From Sphaerisporangium fuscum (GTDB lineage Bacteria; Actinomycetota; Actinomycetes; Streptosporangiales; Streptosporangiaceae), in NCBI RefSeq assembly GCF_018531465.1, contig NZ_JAHDTF010000048.1:1-64000 (forward strand): DNA of 64,000 nt. The letters are read 5' to 3'. Shown piece after piece: positions 26,092-35,069 of the stretch (position 1 is the stretch's first letter; each line of letters begins with the position of its first letter). Both the position numbers and the translations under genes were made by a program. The notes under the pieces are model-generated. The model was not told where the DNA came from. It saw nothing but the letters and a program-made list of their open reading frames with translations, and did no database searches.

Positions 26092-26722
26092 GGTAGCTGA
26101 GAACGGCGAGGACGCGGCGGTGGCCGCTGTCGTCCGGTGAGAGGCCGAGCTTGGCGAAGATGTTGCCGATGTGCTTGTGCACGGCGTTCTCGGTGATGAC
26201 GAGCCGGGCCGCGATCGTGGTGTTGTCCTTTCCTTCGGCCATCAGGGCGAGCACCTGGCGTTCGCGTGATGTGAGGTCGGCGATCGGGTCGTGGGCGTGG
26301 CGGGTGAGGAGTTGCGCGATCACTTCGGGGTCCATGACGGTGCCGCCGTCGGCGACCCGCCGCAGCGCGTCGACGAACTCGCTCACCCGGCTCACCCGGT
26401 CCTTGAGGAGGTAGCCGACACCACCGCGTCCATCGGAGATCAGCTCGCCGGCGTACTGCTGCTCGACGTACTGGGAGAGTACGAGCACGGGCAGGCCGGG
26501 ATACCGGCGGCGAGCGTGGAGGGCGGCGTGGATCCCCTCGTCACGGAAGGTCGGCGGTAGCCGTACGTCGACGATCGTGACGTCGGGCCGGTGTTCGGTG
26601 ACGGCGGTGGTGAAGCCGGGGGCGTCCTGGGTGATCGCCACGACGTCGAAGCCCCTGGCGGTCAGCAGGAGTTCCAGCCCGCTGGACAGCAGGACGTTGT
26701 CCTCGGCGATCACGACTCGCAC
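26063..26722 (-). CDS. NarL/LuxR-type response regulator
   Basis: 219 residues. Receiver domain with acidic pocket (VVIAEDN), phosphoacceptor Asp52 in IVDVRLPP and Lys near YLLKDRV. The C-terminal LuxR helix-turn-helix is LTSRERQVLALMAEGKDNTT, then IAARLVITENAVHKHIGNIF. It overlaps the kinase gene by 13 bases. Likely targets are the two flanking hydrolase genes. Confidence 0.94.
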   Translation of the reverse strand: MRVVIAEDNVLLSSGLELLLTARGFDVVAITQDAPGFTTAVTEHRPDVTIVDVRLPPTFRDEGIHAALHARRRYPGLPVLVLSQYVEQQYAGELISDGRGGVGYLLKDRVSRVSEFVDALRRVADGGTVMDPEVIAQLLTRHAHDPIADLTSRERQVLALMAEGKDNTTIAARLVITENAVHKHIGNIFAKLGLSPDDSGHRRVLAVLSYLSSQGRTPR

Positions 26723-27870
26723 GGCAGGCTCACAGTGATCGTGGTCGGGCCACCGGCAGGGCTGTGGACGCGGACGGTGCCGTCGAGCGCCAGGACGCGG
26801 TGGCGGATTCCGGCGATGCCGGTGCCCAGCGTCTCGTCGGCGCCGCCGATCCCGTCGTCGGTGACCTCGATCGACAGCCGATCGCCGGCGCGCGCGACGC
26901 GGACGGTGGTCCGGGTGGCCCGGCTGTGCTTGGCGGCGTTGGTGAGCGCCTCGGCGATCGTGAAGTAGGCGACGGCCTCGACGGCGGCGGGGATCGCGCC
27001 GAGGTCGCCGATGTCGAGGGTGGTGCCGATCGCCGATCGGGACCCCAGGGCGGTCAGCGCCCCGGCGAGCCCGCGGTCGGCGAGGATCGGCGGGTAGATC
27101 GTCCGGATCACCTCTCGGAGCTCTGCCATGGCCTCCTCGGTACTCTCATGCGCCTCCCGCAGGAGTCTGCCCACCATCTCCGGGTCCTCGCCCAGCGACT
27201 CACGGGCCACGCCCAGCCGCATCGCGATGGCCACCAGCCGGGCCTGGGTGCCGTCGTGCAGGTCACGTTCGATCCGGCGGAGTTCCGCGCCGTGCGCCTT
27301 CATCGCATCGGCCCGCGTCTCGGTCAGCGTCTCCACACGCTGCGCCAACCGTTCGGCGGTCGAGGGGGACAGTAACGCGACACAGATCCGGGCGTGCAGA
27401 CGCGCCAGCAGCGGAACCAGCCAGCAGGTCAGCGCCGCGAAGATGGCGAACTGTACGGTCCCCAGGGTCAGCGCCGTCCCCCACCCGGACAGTGGAACGC
27501 CGAAGGCGAAGCCGCCCGCGGGGGTGCCGGGGGGCAACGCCCACCACAAGGGCACCGTGACGGCCGTGGTCACCGCGTTGCCCACGCAGACCACCACGAC
27601 GAGCCCGAACGCCAGACCGGTCACGATGGACGCGCACAGCCATCCGAGAACCCGCCACGTCCCGACACGGACGGGATCAGAACGCGGAGAGAGCAGCAAC
27701 CGGTCGGCGCGGCGACGATGCCAGGACGCCCAGGCGTGAGCCATCGCCGGGACGACGAGTACGGGCAGCGCGAACAGGGCGACCGCGGCGGCGAACAGGC
27801 TTCCCAGCAGGTAGCCCAGACCGCGCCACATCGTCGAAAGCCGACCGGCCCCATGGTGGTTCACCGGCAC
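26710..27870 (-). CDS. Sensor histidine kinase, HisKA_3 family
   Basis: 386 residues. The N-terminal half has about four membrane helices in a sensor domain with little extracellular loop, so it may sense a membrane signal. Dimerisation motif RRIERDLHDGTQARLV gives phosphoacceptor His205. The ATPase domain follows, with N box AEALTNAAKHS and G box TDDGIGGADETLGTGIAGI. Typical NarX/DesK-like kinase, transcribed before and overlapping its regulator. Confidence 0.93.
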   Translation of the reverse strand: MPVNHHGAGRLSTMWRGLGYLLGSLFAAAVALFALPVLVVPAMAHAWASWHRRRADRLLLSPRSDPVRVGTWRVLGWLCASIVTGLAFGLVVVVCVGNAVTTAVTVPLWWALPPGTPAGGFAFGVPLSGWGTALTLGTVQFAIFAALTCWLVPLLARLHARICVALLSPSTAERLAQRVETLTETRADAMKAHGAELRRIERDLHDGTQARLVAIAMRLGVARESLGEDPEMVGRLLREAHESTEEAMAELREVIRTIYPPILADRGLAGALTALGSRSAIGTTLDIGDLGAIPAAVEAVAYFTIAEALTNAAKHSRATRTTVRVARAGDRLSIEVTDDGIGGADETLGTGIAGIRHRVLALDGTVRVHSPAGGPTTITVSLPCES

Positions 27871-27976
27871 AAGTCTGGGCCATGGCGACCGAGCCCGGCA
27901 CTACAGCCCACTACCCCTTTTTCGCACCAGTGAGCCGTATCGTCCGCTTTCCCCTCCGGATCTAGCGTCGACGACC

Positions 27977-29203
27977 ATGACGAGTTCACCGATTCATTCA
28001 CCGCGGCGGCGTGGCCGATCCATCCGGCGAAATCTGGCCCTGACCGCCATCGTGGCCGGAACCCTCGCTGCCGGCGTGCCCACCGCGAGCGCCGCCGGCC
28101 GGCACGACGACCAGGCCCGGCTTCGGCGCGACGCCGCCGCGATCACCGCACTCGGCGTGACGGGCGTCCAGGCCCGCCTGATCACCTCTGACGGCCGGAA
28201 CCTGACCGCCACCAGCGGCGTCGCCGACGTGACGACCCGGCGGCCGGTCCCCTTGAACGGCTACTTCCCGATCGCCAGCGTCACCAAGGCGTTCGTGGCC
28301 ACCGTGATCCTGCGGCTCGCCGGCGACGGCAGGCTCTCCCTGGACGACACGGTCGAGCGATGGCTGCCCGGCGTGGTGTCCGGAAACGGCAACGACGGCC
28401 GCGAGATCACCATCCGGCAGCTGCTCCAGCACACCGGCGGCATCCACGACGACTACCCCGACTACACCTCGGCGAAGGACTTCTACCGGCACCGATACGA
28501 CCACTACACCGCGAAGCAGATCGTCGCCAGGGCGATGCGTCACCGCCCGGACTTCCAGCCCGGAAAAAAATGGAGTTACTCCAACACCGGCTACGTCCTG
28601 CTCGGCATGATCATCCAGCGGGTCACCGGACACCCCTGGCATGAGGAGGTACGGGACCGGATCGTCCGGCCGCTCGGCCTCCGTCACACCTTCTGGCCGG
28701 GTACTTCACCCACGCTGCCCCAGCCACATGCCGAGACCTATCAGAGGTTCGAGCCCGGCGGACCACTCGTGGACGTCACCAAGCAGGTCAGCTCGGGCAT
28801 AAATGGAGAGGCCGGACTCGTCTCGACCACCGCCGATCTCAACCGGTTCTTCCGCGCCCTACTCGGCGGCCGGCTCCTGCCCCCGGCACAACTGGCGCAG
28901 ATGAAACACACCATTCCAGTCGGCAAGAAGTTCGAACCGCTCATGCCGGGCGCCCGTGACGGGCTGGGGCTCTTCTCACGCCCACTGTCGTGCGGCGGCA
29001 GGTACTGGGGCCACGAGGGCGGCGACTCCGGCTGGATCAGCGCCGCCGGTGTCACCGCCGACGGCCGCCGCAGCGTCACGGTGTCGTTGTCGGGCACGAT
29101 CGCCGAATCGCCGGACCACGTCCTGCGCGTGGCACAGGCCGAGGACAAGCTGATCGACGACGCGCTGTGCGCGACCCCGAACGCCGGCCGTACGCGGCGT
29201 TGA
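27977..29203 (+). CDS. Secreted serine hydrolase (D-Ala-D-Ala carboxypeptidase/class C beta-lactamase fold)
   Basis: 408 residues. Twin-arginine-like, highly basic signal (RRRGRSIRRNLALTAIVAG) with cleavage near ASA-AGR. Active-site Ser101 in ASVTK, YSN in SYSNTGY near residue 200, third box HEGG. The genome segment places this and the related cytoplasmic enzyme on either side of a two-component system. TAGCGT lies seven bases upstream of the ATG and no ribosome site is seen, so the message is probably leaderless. Substrate may be cell-wall peptide or an ester. Confidence 0.9.
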   Translation: MTSSPIHSPRRRGRSIRRNLALTAIVAGTLAAGVPTASAAGRHDDQARLRRDAAAITALGVTGVQARLITSDGRNLTATSGVADVTTRRPVPLNGYFPIASVTKAFVATVILRLAGDGRLSLDDTVERWLPGVVSGNGNDGREITIRQLLQHTGGIHDDYPDYTSAKDFYRHRYDHYTAKQIVARAMRHRPDFQPGKKWSYSNTGYVLLGMIIQRVTGHPWHEEVRDRIVRPLGLRHTFWPGTSPTLPQPHAETYQRFEPGGPLVDVTKQVSSGINGEAGLVSTTADLNRFFRALLGGRLLPPAQLAQMKHTIPVGKKFEPLMPGARDGLGLFSRPLSCGGRYWGHEGGDSGWISAAGVTADGRRSVTVSLSGTIAESPDHVLRVAQAEDKLIDDALCATPNAGRTRR

Positions 29204-29321
29204 GATTCATCCACGTGGAGCCGGTGCGGGACATCCGCGCAGCGCGCGGTCCGCGATCAGAGTCGCCGAAGCGTCCGCGAGCACCGGCTGTGGCGAGCAC
29301 GCGTACCTGCTGATGAGCGGT
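29204..29321. other. Gap between convergent hydrolase and sigma-partner genes
   Basis: AGCCGGTGC (29219-29227) and GCACCGGCT (29281-29289) can pair around a GC-rich loop. It is a weak candidate for a shared terminator. Nothing else seen. Confidence 0.3.
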
Positions 29322-30533
29322 TCACTCCCGGCGTGCGGGCAGTTCGGGTCGTTCGTCGGTCCAGCCGATCGCCTGGAACGAGGTGGACAGACGCAGCTCC
29401 GCCCGCCGCCCGTTCGCGAGCTTGGTCGTGTTCGTCCTCACCTCGGCGAGAAGCAGGCCGGTGCCTGGATCGACCACGAGCTGAACCCGGGTGAACAGGC
29501 CCGGCTCTATCTCCTCCTGATAGCTGAGCGTCTGCCCGCGCCGGCCCAGCGGGTCCGTCCTCTCCCCCTCGGCCCGGATGCCGGGCAGAGACGCAAGGAT
29601 CCGGTACGCGGAGGCACGAACCTCGGGCGAGGCCGGCAGGCCACTGATGATGCCCACACAGTCCCGCAGAAGGATGTACGCCCTCGCCTCCTTCACGTCC
29701 ATCCCGGATCCAGCCGGCTCCAGCCGGCCGATGCGCTCCTCCAGGTAGCTCCGGAGCTTGTCGGGCTCGCTCGGGATCGCGCGCACCTCCTTCCAGGTCA
29801 TCGAGTCCCCCGCCATGTCACCGGCCGAGCCCTTCCACTTGCCGTGGAGCAGTTCGGCGGTTCGCTCACCCGCCGCCGCCTCCAGCGGCTCGGACGGGAC
29901 GGAGAACAGGTTCTCCGTCTTCATGTTCTTGGGGTATCGCCAGCTGGTGGGCGCCCCCGCGGCCCGCCAGGCCGCCTCGTCCTGCGGTGTCGCGGGCTTG
30001 ACACCGAGATCCTGCCGGATGCGCCAGTACTGCAGATCCGGCCGCTTCGCCAGCCACGTCTCAAGGGACCGCCTGCCCTCGAGCACATAGCTGCGGGTGG
30101 GGTCGGTCAACATCCACTGGTGGACGGTCGCGGTGCGCCAGTAGTCGCCGCTCGCACGGGCTTTCTCCATGGCGACGGCGGCCGCGAGCAGGATCTGCCG
30201 GGCAGTCGGCTCGACCCTCGGGTACGACGACGCGCTGGGCCGGGGTACGACGGAGAGCGTGTTGTCGGACAACAGCCCGGGGGCGATGACCGCCACCGCG
30301 GCGGCCATGGCCAGGCTCAGCCCGGCGCCGACCAGCCGGCCTCTCCGCCGCTTCCGGGTAGGTGCGGGCCGCTCGACCGTGGTGGTCGCAGCCGCTTCGG
30401 CCAGCAGCCGGGCACGGCCCTCGGCGACCGCGTCGAGTGGCGGTTCATGAGTCCCCAGCAGCTGGAGTACCGCGTCCACATGCCGCGGCTCGACCAGATG
30501 ACGGAAGTCTTGGTCATCACGCAACTCATCCAT
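29322..30533 (-). CDS. CU044_5270-type membrane protein, ECF sigma partner
   Basis: 403 residues from the ATG at 30533 (MDELRDDQDFRHL), after GGAGG. It overlaps the sigma gene by eight bases. An N-terminal cytoplasmic region of about 80 residues is followed by one membrane helix (LVGAGLSLAMAAAVAVIAPG) and a long external domain. This layout is standard for the CU044_5270 family, which follows ECF sigma genes in actinobacteria. An anti-sigma role is likely but not proven for the family. No zinc motif seen. Confidence 0.8.
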   Translation of the reverse strand: MDELRDDQDFRHLVEPRHVDAVLQLLGTHEPPLDAVAEGRARLLAEAAATTTVERPAPTRKRRRGRLVGAGLSLAMAAAVAVIAPGLLSDNTLSVVPRPSASSYPRVEPTARQILLAAAVAMEKARASGDYWRTATVHQWMLTDPTRSYVLEGRRSLETWLAKRPDLQYWRIRQDLGVKPATPQDEAAWRAAGAPTSWRYPKNMKTENLFSVPSEPLEAAAGERTAELLHGKWKGSAGDMAGDSMTWKEVRAIPSEPDKLRSYLEERIGRLEPAGSGMDVKEARAYILLRDCVGIISGLPASPEVRASAYRILASLPGIRAEGERTDPLGRRGQTLSYQEEIEPGLFTRVQLVVDPGTGLLLAEVRTNTTKLANGRRAELRLSTSFQAIGWTDERPELPARRE

Positions 30534-31128
30534 CAGATCCTCCAGACTCAGCGGTGATGTCGTCCAGCGCCGCGCGCAGCCTTTTACGCACCCGGTGGAG
30601 CCGGGAAGCGACGGTGCCCAAGGGGACGTCGAGGGCCTGAGCGATCTCCTCGTAACTGAGATCGCCGTACGCGGCGAGAAGCAGCACGTCTCGCTCGCCA
30701 TCAGGCAGCCGGCTGAGCTCTGCCGCGAGCCGGTGCTGGGCACCTGCCGCGGTCACCTGCGCCGCCACCCTGTCCGCGTGCTCGCTCTCGGCCGGGTCCT
30801 CCATCGGCACCCTGGCCAGCGCCTCCAGCCTCCGCGTCTCGCTTCGGCGATGGTGGGCGAGGAGGTTGGTGGCGATCCCGTACAACCACTGGCGTACGGC
30901 GCCACGGTCGGGATCGAAGTCCTCCCGTTTGCGGAAGGCGACCAGGAACGTCTCGGACGCCAGGTCATCTGCGGCCTGCGGTCCGACCCGCGCGGCGACA
31001 TAGCGGTAGATGTCGCCGAAGTAGCGGTCGTACAGCGCGGCGAAGGACTCGGGCCGATGCCGTGACTGCTCCATGAGCACAGCGTCGTCGAGTCTTCCCG
31101 TTGTATCGGGGGGAGCGGTCATCCGCAT
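30526..31128 (-). CDS. ECF RNA polymerase sigma factor
   Basis: 200 residues from the ATG at 31128, after AGAAGGGA. An ATG two codons later is equally possible. Region 2: FAALYDRYFGDIYRYVAARV, then ADDLASETFLVAFRKR. Region 4: DLSYEEIAQALDVPLGTVAS, then RLHRVRKRLRAAL. It is followed by an overlapping membrane partner gene, the second such pair in this window. Promoter target unknown. Confidence 0.92.
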   Translation of the reverse strand: MRMTAPPDTTGRLDDAVLMEQSRHRPESFAALYDRYFGDIYRYVAARVGPQAADDLASETFLVAFRKREDFDPDRGAVRQWLYGIATNLLAHHRRSETRRLEALARVPMEDPAESEHADRVAAQVTAAGAQHRLAAELSRLPDGERDVLLLAAYGDLSYEEIAQALDVPLGTVASRLHRVRKRLRAALDDITAESGGSDG

Positions 31129-31211
31129 GGCGTCCCTTCTTTCAGGTACACCACTAGTCCGTCGCAAAGCCCGATCCACTTCCCAGCCGTGCGACGGCGA
31201 CGCCGGCACCC

Positions 31212-31244
31212 GTCAGCGGCCAGAGCCGGGATCTGGCCGCTGAC
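31212..31244 (-). terminator. Terminator after the isochorismatase-fold gene
   Basis: A perfect 13-base stem GTCAGCGGCCAGA / TCTGGCCGCTGAC with a seven-base loop, 19 bases downstream of the stop on the minus strand. Confidence 0.75.
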
Positions 31245-31262
31245 AGCGATCCCCCGACACGG

Positions 31263-31895
31263 TCATGCCCTGCCGGTCTTCGCCTCGCCGGGATGGCCGT
31301 CGTGCAGGAGTGAGCGCAGTCCGGCGGTGTCGATGATGTGGGCCATCCTCGGGAAGACGCTGGTCATCAGGGTCTGGTGGGCTTGCGGATCCGGGTCGGT
31401 GACGCCGTCGGACAGGATGTAGAGCCGGTAGTCGCGGTCGGCGGCGTCGGTGACGGTGGACAGGACGACGCCGCTGGTGGTGAGGCCGGCGATGACCAGG
31501 GTGGTGATTCCGCGATCCCTCAGTCGCCGGTCCAGGTCCGTGGTGGAGAGCGCGCCGAAGCGGGTCTTGCGGACGGTGATGTCACCGGGCTCGGGAGCGA
31601 GCCGGTCGTGGAAGGCGGTGCCGGGCTCCTCGTGGTGCAAGAGATGCCGGCGGCGGATGAAGGTGAAGGTCTTGTTGGCGGGCGGGATGGCCGCCCAGTC
31701 GGCTTCGGTGAACCCGACGCGCACGTGGGCGATGACGCCGCCGTGCGCGCGCATGTCCGCGATGGCGGCGGCCACCCGTGACACCAACCCTTCCGCATCG
31801 GCCGGCCCGGGGAGCGAGGCCAGGACACCCTGCTGATAATCCATGACGAGCAGTGCGGTCGTCCGCGGGTCCAGCGCCGGGATCGTGACGGTCAT
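31263..31895 (-). CDS. Isochorismatase-fold hydrolase lacking the catalytic cysteine
   Basis: 210 residues. The fold is clear: Asp in LLVMDYQQGVL, basic residue in ITVRKTRFGALSTTDLDRRL, and the nucleophile loop TTLVIAGLTTSGVVLSTVTD. In cysteine hydrolases the loop reads G-x-x-T-x-x-C-V. Here it is TSGVVLS with no Cys. True isochorismatases such as PhzD also lack this Cys, and so does a large TSGVVLS subgroup annotated as hydrolases. The reaction is therefore open. It is encoded upstream of the ECF gene on the same strand but separated by a strong terminator. Confidence 0.85.
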   Translation of the reverse strand: MTVTIPALDPRTTALLVMDYQQGVLASLPGPADAEGLVSRVAAAIADMRAHGGVIAHVRVGFTEADWAAIPPANKTFTFIRRRHLLHHEEPGTAFHDRLAPEPGDITVRKTRFGALSTTDLDRRLRDRGITTLVIAGLTTSGVVLSTVTDAADRDYRLYILSDGVTDPDPQAHQTLMTSVFPRMAHIIDTAGLRSLLHDGHPGEAKTGRA

Positions 31896-31964
31896 TTTCT
31901 CTCCTTGTGTCGATGGGGGCTGACACGCGAGATCGCGTGCCGGGGTGACGGTCGTGGCGGCCCA

Positions 31965-33221
31965 TTAGGCGCGGTGCGGCGCCGGCTCCGGCTCCGGCTC
32001 CGGCTCGGCGAGGGGCGCCGCGGCGCGCCGGGGGCGCAGCAGTGGGGTCGCCAGCAGGAGCACGCCGGCCAGGCCGATCGCCGCGCGCGGGCCGAGCAGG
32101 CCGCCCAGCACGCCCCATGCGGCCGTCAGCAGCGCCGTCGAGGCCTTGGTCGTCACCGACCAGGCGGACAGCGTGCGGGCGATCCGGTCGGGCGCGGTGC
32201 GCTCCAGGCGGTAGGTGGCGCACACGGGGTTGAAGACCCCGCAGCAGAAGATGAGCCCGAGTTCGACGCCCATCACCAGCAGCAGCCCTCCGGTGCCCGG
32301 CCCCACGAAGGCCAGGCCGACGGGCCAGAGCGCGCGCAGCGTCCCGGCCGCGACCAGGACCTGGTGCTGCCCGAACCGGGTGACGAGCGGCCGGGCCAGC
32401 CGCGAGGCGAGCAGCCCGCCGATCGAGGGTACGGCGAAGGCGAGGCCGTACTGCCACGGCGCGAACCCGAGCCGGCCGAGCATCAGGACGGCCAGCAGCG
32501 CGTCGGCGGCCATCACCAGGCCGTTGAACAAGGCGGTGTTGAAGAACAGGGGGCGCAGCGTCGGGTCGGCGAGGATGTACCGCCACCCGTCGAGCAGGTC
32601 CCCGGCCCGCATGCGCGCGGTCTCCCGGCGCTCGGGCCGTGGCTCCTGGCCGCCCATCGCGCGGATGCCCAGGGCCGAGAGCAGGTAGCTGACCGCGTCG
32701 GCCACCACCGTCGCCACCGGGCCGAGGAGCCCGATCGCGACACCGCCCAGCGGCGGTCCGATGATCGTGGTCGTCCAGGACGTGGACTCGAATCGGGCGT
32801 TGGCGACGAGCAGGTCCTCAGCCGGCAACAGGGTCTTCAGGTACGCGCCGGAGGCGGCGCGGAAGGTGATGTCGGCCGCCGCGACGACCACCGAGACCAG
32901 CAGGAGCTGGGCGAAGGAGAGCACACCGAGCGCGAACGCGGCGGGGATCGTCAGCAGCGCCGCGAACCGCACCAGGTCCATCCCGATCAGCACCGACCGC
33001 TTGCGGCGGAACTCCACCCACGGGCCGAGCGGCACCGCCACGGCCGCGCCCACCGCCGCCCCCACGGAGGACAACGCCGCGACCTCCGCCGGTCCGGCGT
33101 GCAGCACCTGGAGCGCGATCAGCGGGAACGCGCCGAAGGCGAGCCACGTGCCGAGCGCGCTGGTCCCGTACGCTCCCCAGAGCCACCCGAACCGCCGCCC
33201 CAACCGGTGCCCGTTCCCCAT
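31965..33221 (-). CDS. MFS transporter, EntS/MefA-like exporter
   Basis: 418 residues with about eleven to twelve membrane helices. The N-terminal GRRFGWLWGAYGTSALGTWL and the SSVGAAVGAAVAVPLGPWVE loop are typical of MFS_3 exporters (macrolide or siderophore export). The extreme C-terminus is a run of EP dipeptides (LAEPEPEPEPEPAP), a likely flexible tail. It is divergent from a LysR gene with ACAACC half-sites between them, so LysR-controlled expression is probable. Confidence 0.88.
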   Translation of the reverse strand: MGNGHRLGRRFGWLWGAYGTSALGTWLAFGAFPLIALQVLHAGPAEVAALSSVGAAVGAAVAVPLGPWVEFRRKRSVLIGMDLVRFAALLTIPAAFALGVLSFAQLLLVSVVVAAADITFRAASGAYLKTLLPAEDLLVANARFESTSWTTTIIGPPLGGVAIGLLGPVATVVADAVSYLLSALGIRAMGGQEPRPERRETARMRAGDLLDGWRYILADPTLRPLFFNTALFNGLVMAADALLAVLMLGRLGFAPWQYGLAFAVPSIGGLLASRLARPLVTRFGQHQVLVAAGTLRALWPVGLAFVGPGTGGLLLVMGVELGLIFCCGVFNPVCATYRLERTAPDRIARTLSAWSVTTKASTALLTAAWGVLGGLLGPRAAIGLAGVLLLATPLLRPRRAAAPLAEPEPEPEPAPHRA

Positions 33222-33248
33222 GCCCGCCGCCCCTCGTCACTCACTCGT

Positions 33249-33337
33249 ACAACCGATCCGCGATCGGAAACATCAAAGCGAGCACCCTGACTGGGGATCA
33301 AACAACGGTAAGGCCGTCGGCCACAACCAACGGTTGT
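33249..33337. promoter_or_regulatory. LysR operator region between MFS exporter and lysR
   Basis: ACAACC-AAC-GGTTGT (33323-33337) is a perfect inverted repeat 17 bases before the lysR start. A further ACAACC (33249-33254) and the inverted repeat CCGATC-CGC-GATCGG (33253-33267) lie near the MFS start. Two dyads at this spacing fit LysR recognition and activation sites. Confidence 0.55.
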
Positions 33338-33354
33338 ACGCATAAGGTGTCCGC

Positions 33355-34290
33355 ATGGACCTCGACGCCGTCCGGACCTTCGTCGCCGCCGCCGAAGCGG
33401 GGCAGTTCCAGGAGGCCGCCGCCGAGCTGGCGGTCACCCAGCAGGCCGTCTCCAAGCGCATCGCCGCGCTGGAGCGCAACCTCGGCGTACGGCTGTTCAC
33501 CCGCACCGCACGTGGCGCCGAGCTGACCATCGACGGGCAGGCGTTCCTGCCCCACGCGCGCGAACTGCTGCGCGTCGCCGAGCGGGCGGTCGCGTCCGTG
33601 CGCACCGGTCACCGTCCGCTGCGCGTCGACATGATCGCCTCGCGCACCGCGGCGTCGGGCCTGATGCGCGCCTTCCACCGCGCGCACCCCGAGATCGAGC
33701 TCGACGTGGTGATGCTGTTCGATGTCGAGACGGCCCTCGCCGCCATTCGGTCCGGCACGATCGACGCTTCCTTCCGCGCCGTCGCCATGCCCGGCCGGCC
33801 CCTTCCCGAGGACATCCAATCCGTCCGGGTGCTCGACGAGCAGCTGCAGCTCTTCACCGGGCCCGCCCACGCGCTGGCGTCCGCCCGGTCGGTGACCGTC
33901 GCCCAGCTCGCCGGGCACCGGATCTGGATACCCGGCCTCGTCCCCGGAACCGAGTGGGCCGCCTACTACGACGACCTCGTCGCCGAGTTCGGCCTCACCA
34001 TCGAGGCGACCGGCCCCAACTTCGGCTCCGACGCGCTCCTCGACACCATCGCCGACACCCCGGCCCTGGCCACCTTCATGGGCGAGCACACCCGCCTGGT
34101 CTGGCCCGCCGGCCACGGCCTTCGCCGCATCCCGGTGACCGACCCGACACCCGTCTACCCGCACTCGCTCCTGTGGCACCGCGACAACCCGCACCCCGCG
34201 CTGGCCACCCTCCGCACCCACCTCGCCACCACGACGACCGGCCACGGCGCCCCCGGGACCTGGGTGCCGAGCTGGGTGCTCCCGCACTGA
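33355..34290 (+). CDS. LysR-family transcriptional regulator
   Basis: 311 residues. N-terminal winged helix MDLDAVRTFVAAAEAGQFQE, then VTQQAVSKRIAALERNLGVR, with an effector domain from about residue 90. The C-terminus ends GTWVPSWVLPH. It is transcribed away from the MFS exporter gene, sharing a 133-base promoter region with palindromes. Likely ligand: a compound exported by that transporter. Confidence 0.92.
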   Translation: MDLDAVRTFVAAAEAGQFQEAAAELAVTQQAVSKRIAALERNLGVRLFTRTARGAELTIDGQAFLPHARELLRVAERAVASVRTGHRPLRVDMIASRTAASGLMRAFHRAHPEIELDVVMLFDVETALAAIRSGTIDASFRAVAMPGRPLPEDIQSVRVLDEQLQLFTGPAHALASARSVTVAQLAGHRIWIPGLVPGTEWAAYYDDLVAEFGLTIEATGPNFGSDALLDTIADTPALATFMGEHTRLVWPAGHGLRRIPVTDPTPVYPHSLLWHRDNPHPALATLRTHLATTTTGHGAPGTWVPSWVLPH

Positions 34291-34622
34291 ACCCCGCCGG
34301 CTCGGCCGATCCCTCGCCCGGTGGGCGGAACGCCATGGCCGGGTGGCGGCGCACCCGTTCACGCCGTGAAGATCGCGGCTATGGACAGAAGTACACGAGG
34401 TTGTGCGCCATTTTCCCTGCGATGATCGCCGGCAAGCACCGCGTGCATGGGATGAACATCCAGGTGATCGCGTCACCACATCTGCAAGGCCATCGCTCTT
34501 CTGCAGAACTACGAGGTCGCCCGAGGATGAAAAGAGGTCACTGATCTTGGCGGTGTACCACCCGCCTTTCGAAATCCATGCCAACGCAGTATCACGCAGC
34601 TTGGAGGAGTCCTTCGTCGGCT
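34291..34622. other. 330-base gap without a recognisable gene
   Basis: Composition is less GC-rich than the neighbours. Short frames on both strands have no ribosome site and no family resemblance. A short peptide HHICKAIALLQNYEVARG ending at about 34535 might be the tail of a lost gene, but this is too little to assign. Confidence 0.3.
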
Positions 34623-34640
34623 CACGGCTGTTTAGCCGTG
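34623..34640 (-). terminator. Hairpin overlapping the hxlR stop codon
   Basis: CACGGCT-GTTT-AGCCGTG is a perfect seven-base stem that includes the TAA stop of the HxlR gene (34632-34634). Confidence 0.5.
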
Positions 34641-35069
34641 GCCGTCCGGGCGGTCGGCGGCGTCGAACATGTCGCAGTTGTGCTGGATCAGGGGCATGTA
34701 CTGCTCAGCCCAGGCTCGCAGACTTCGCAGCGGCGCGACGAGCGTGGCGCCCAGGCCGGTCAGACGGTAGTACACCCGTGGAGGCTTGCTCGCCTCGACA
34801 CGACGATCGACAAGTCCGTCTCGTTCCAGCGCCCTGAGGGTCTGCGCCAGCATCTTCTGCGACACACCGGTCATCTCGCGCTTCAACTCGGTGAACCGCA
34901 GCTCGCCCTCGGCGGCGGCAAGCGACAGCACCGCCATGGTCGTCCATCGCGACCCCACCCGGTCGAGCAGGAGCCGTGTCGGGCACAGAGGATCGAACAA
35001 GTTCCCCTGCCGCGAGGCAGTTACCACGAAGTCACCTCGTGTCGGAAAAGTGCCTTCTTCCCCGTTCAT
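34632..35069 (-). CDS. HxlR-family transcriptional regulator
   Basis: 145 residues from the ATG at 35069, after GTAGGAGA. The HxlR winged helix is plain: CPTRLLLDRVGSRWTTMAVL, LRFTELKREMTGVSQKMLAQ, TLRALERDGLVDRR, YYRLTGLGATL. The Cys in DPLCPTR is at the position used for redox or electrophile sensing in related YodB/HypR proteins. A 15-base palindrome covers the start codon, implying autorepression. It is divergent from two hydrolase genes that it probably regulates. The longer upstream frame is a shadow. Confidence 0.92.
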   Translation of the reverse strand: MNGEEGTFPTRGDFVVTASRQGNLFDPLCPTRLLLDRVGSRWTTMAVLSLAAAEGELRFTELKREMTGVSQKMLAQTLRALERDGLVDRRVEASKPPRVYYRLTGLGATLVAPLRSLRAWAEQYMPLIQHNCDMFDAADRPDGHG

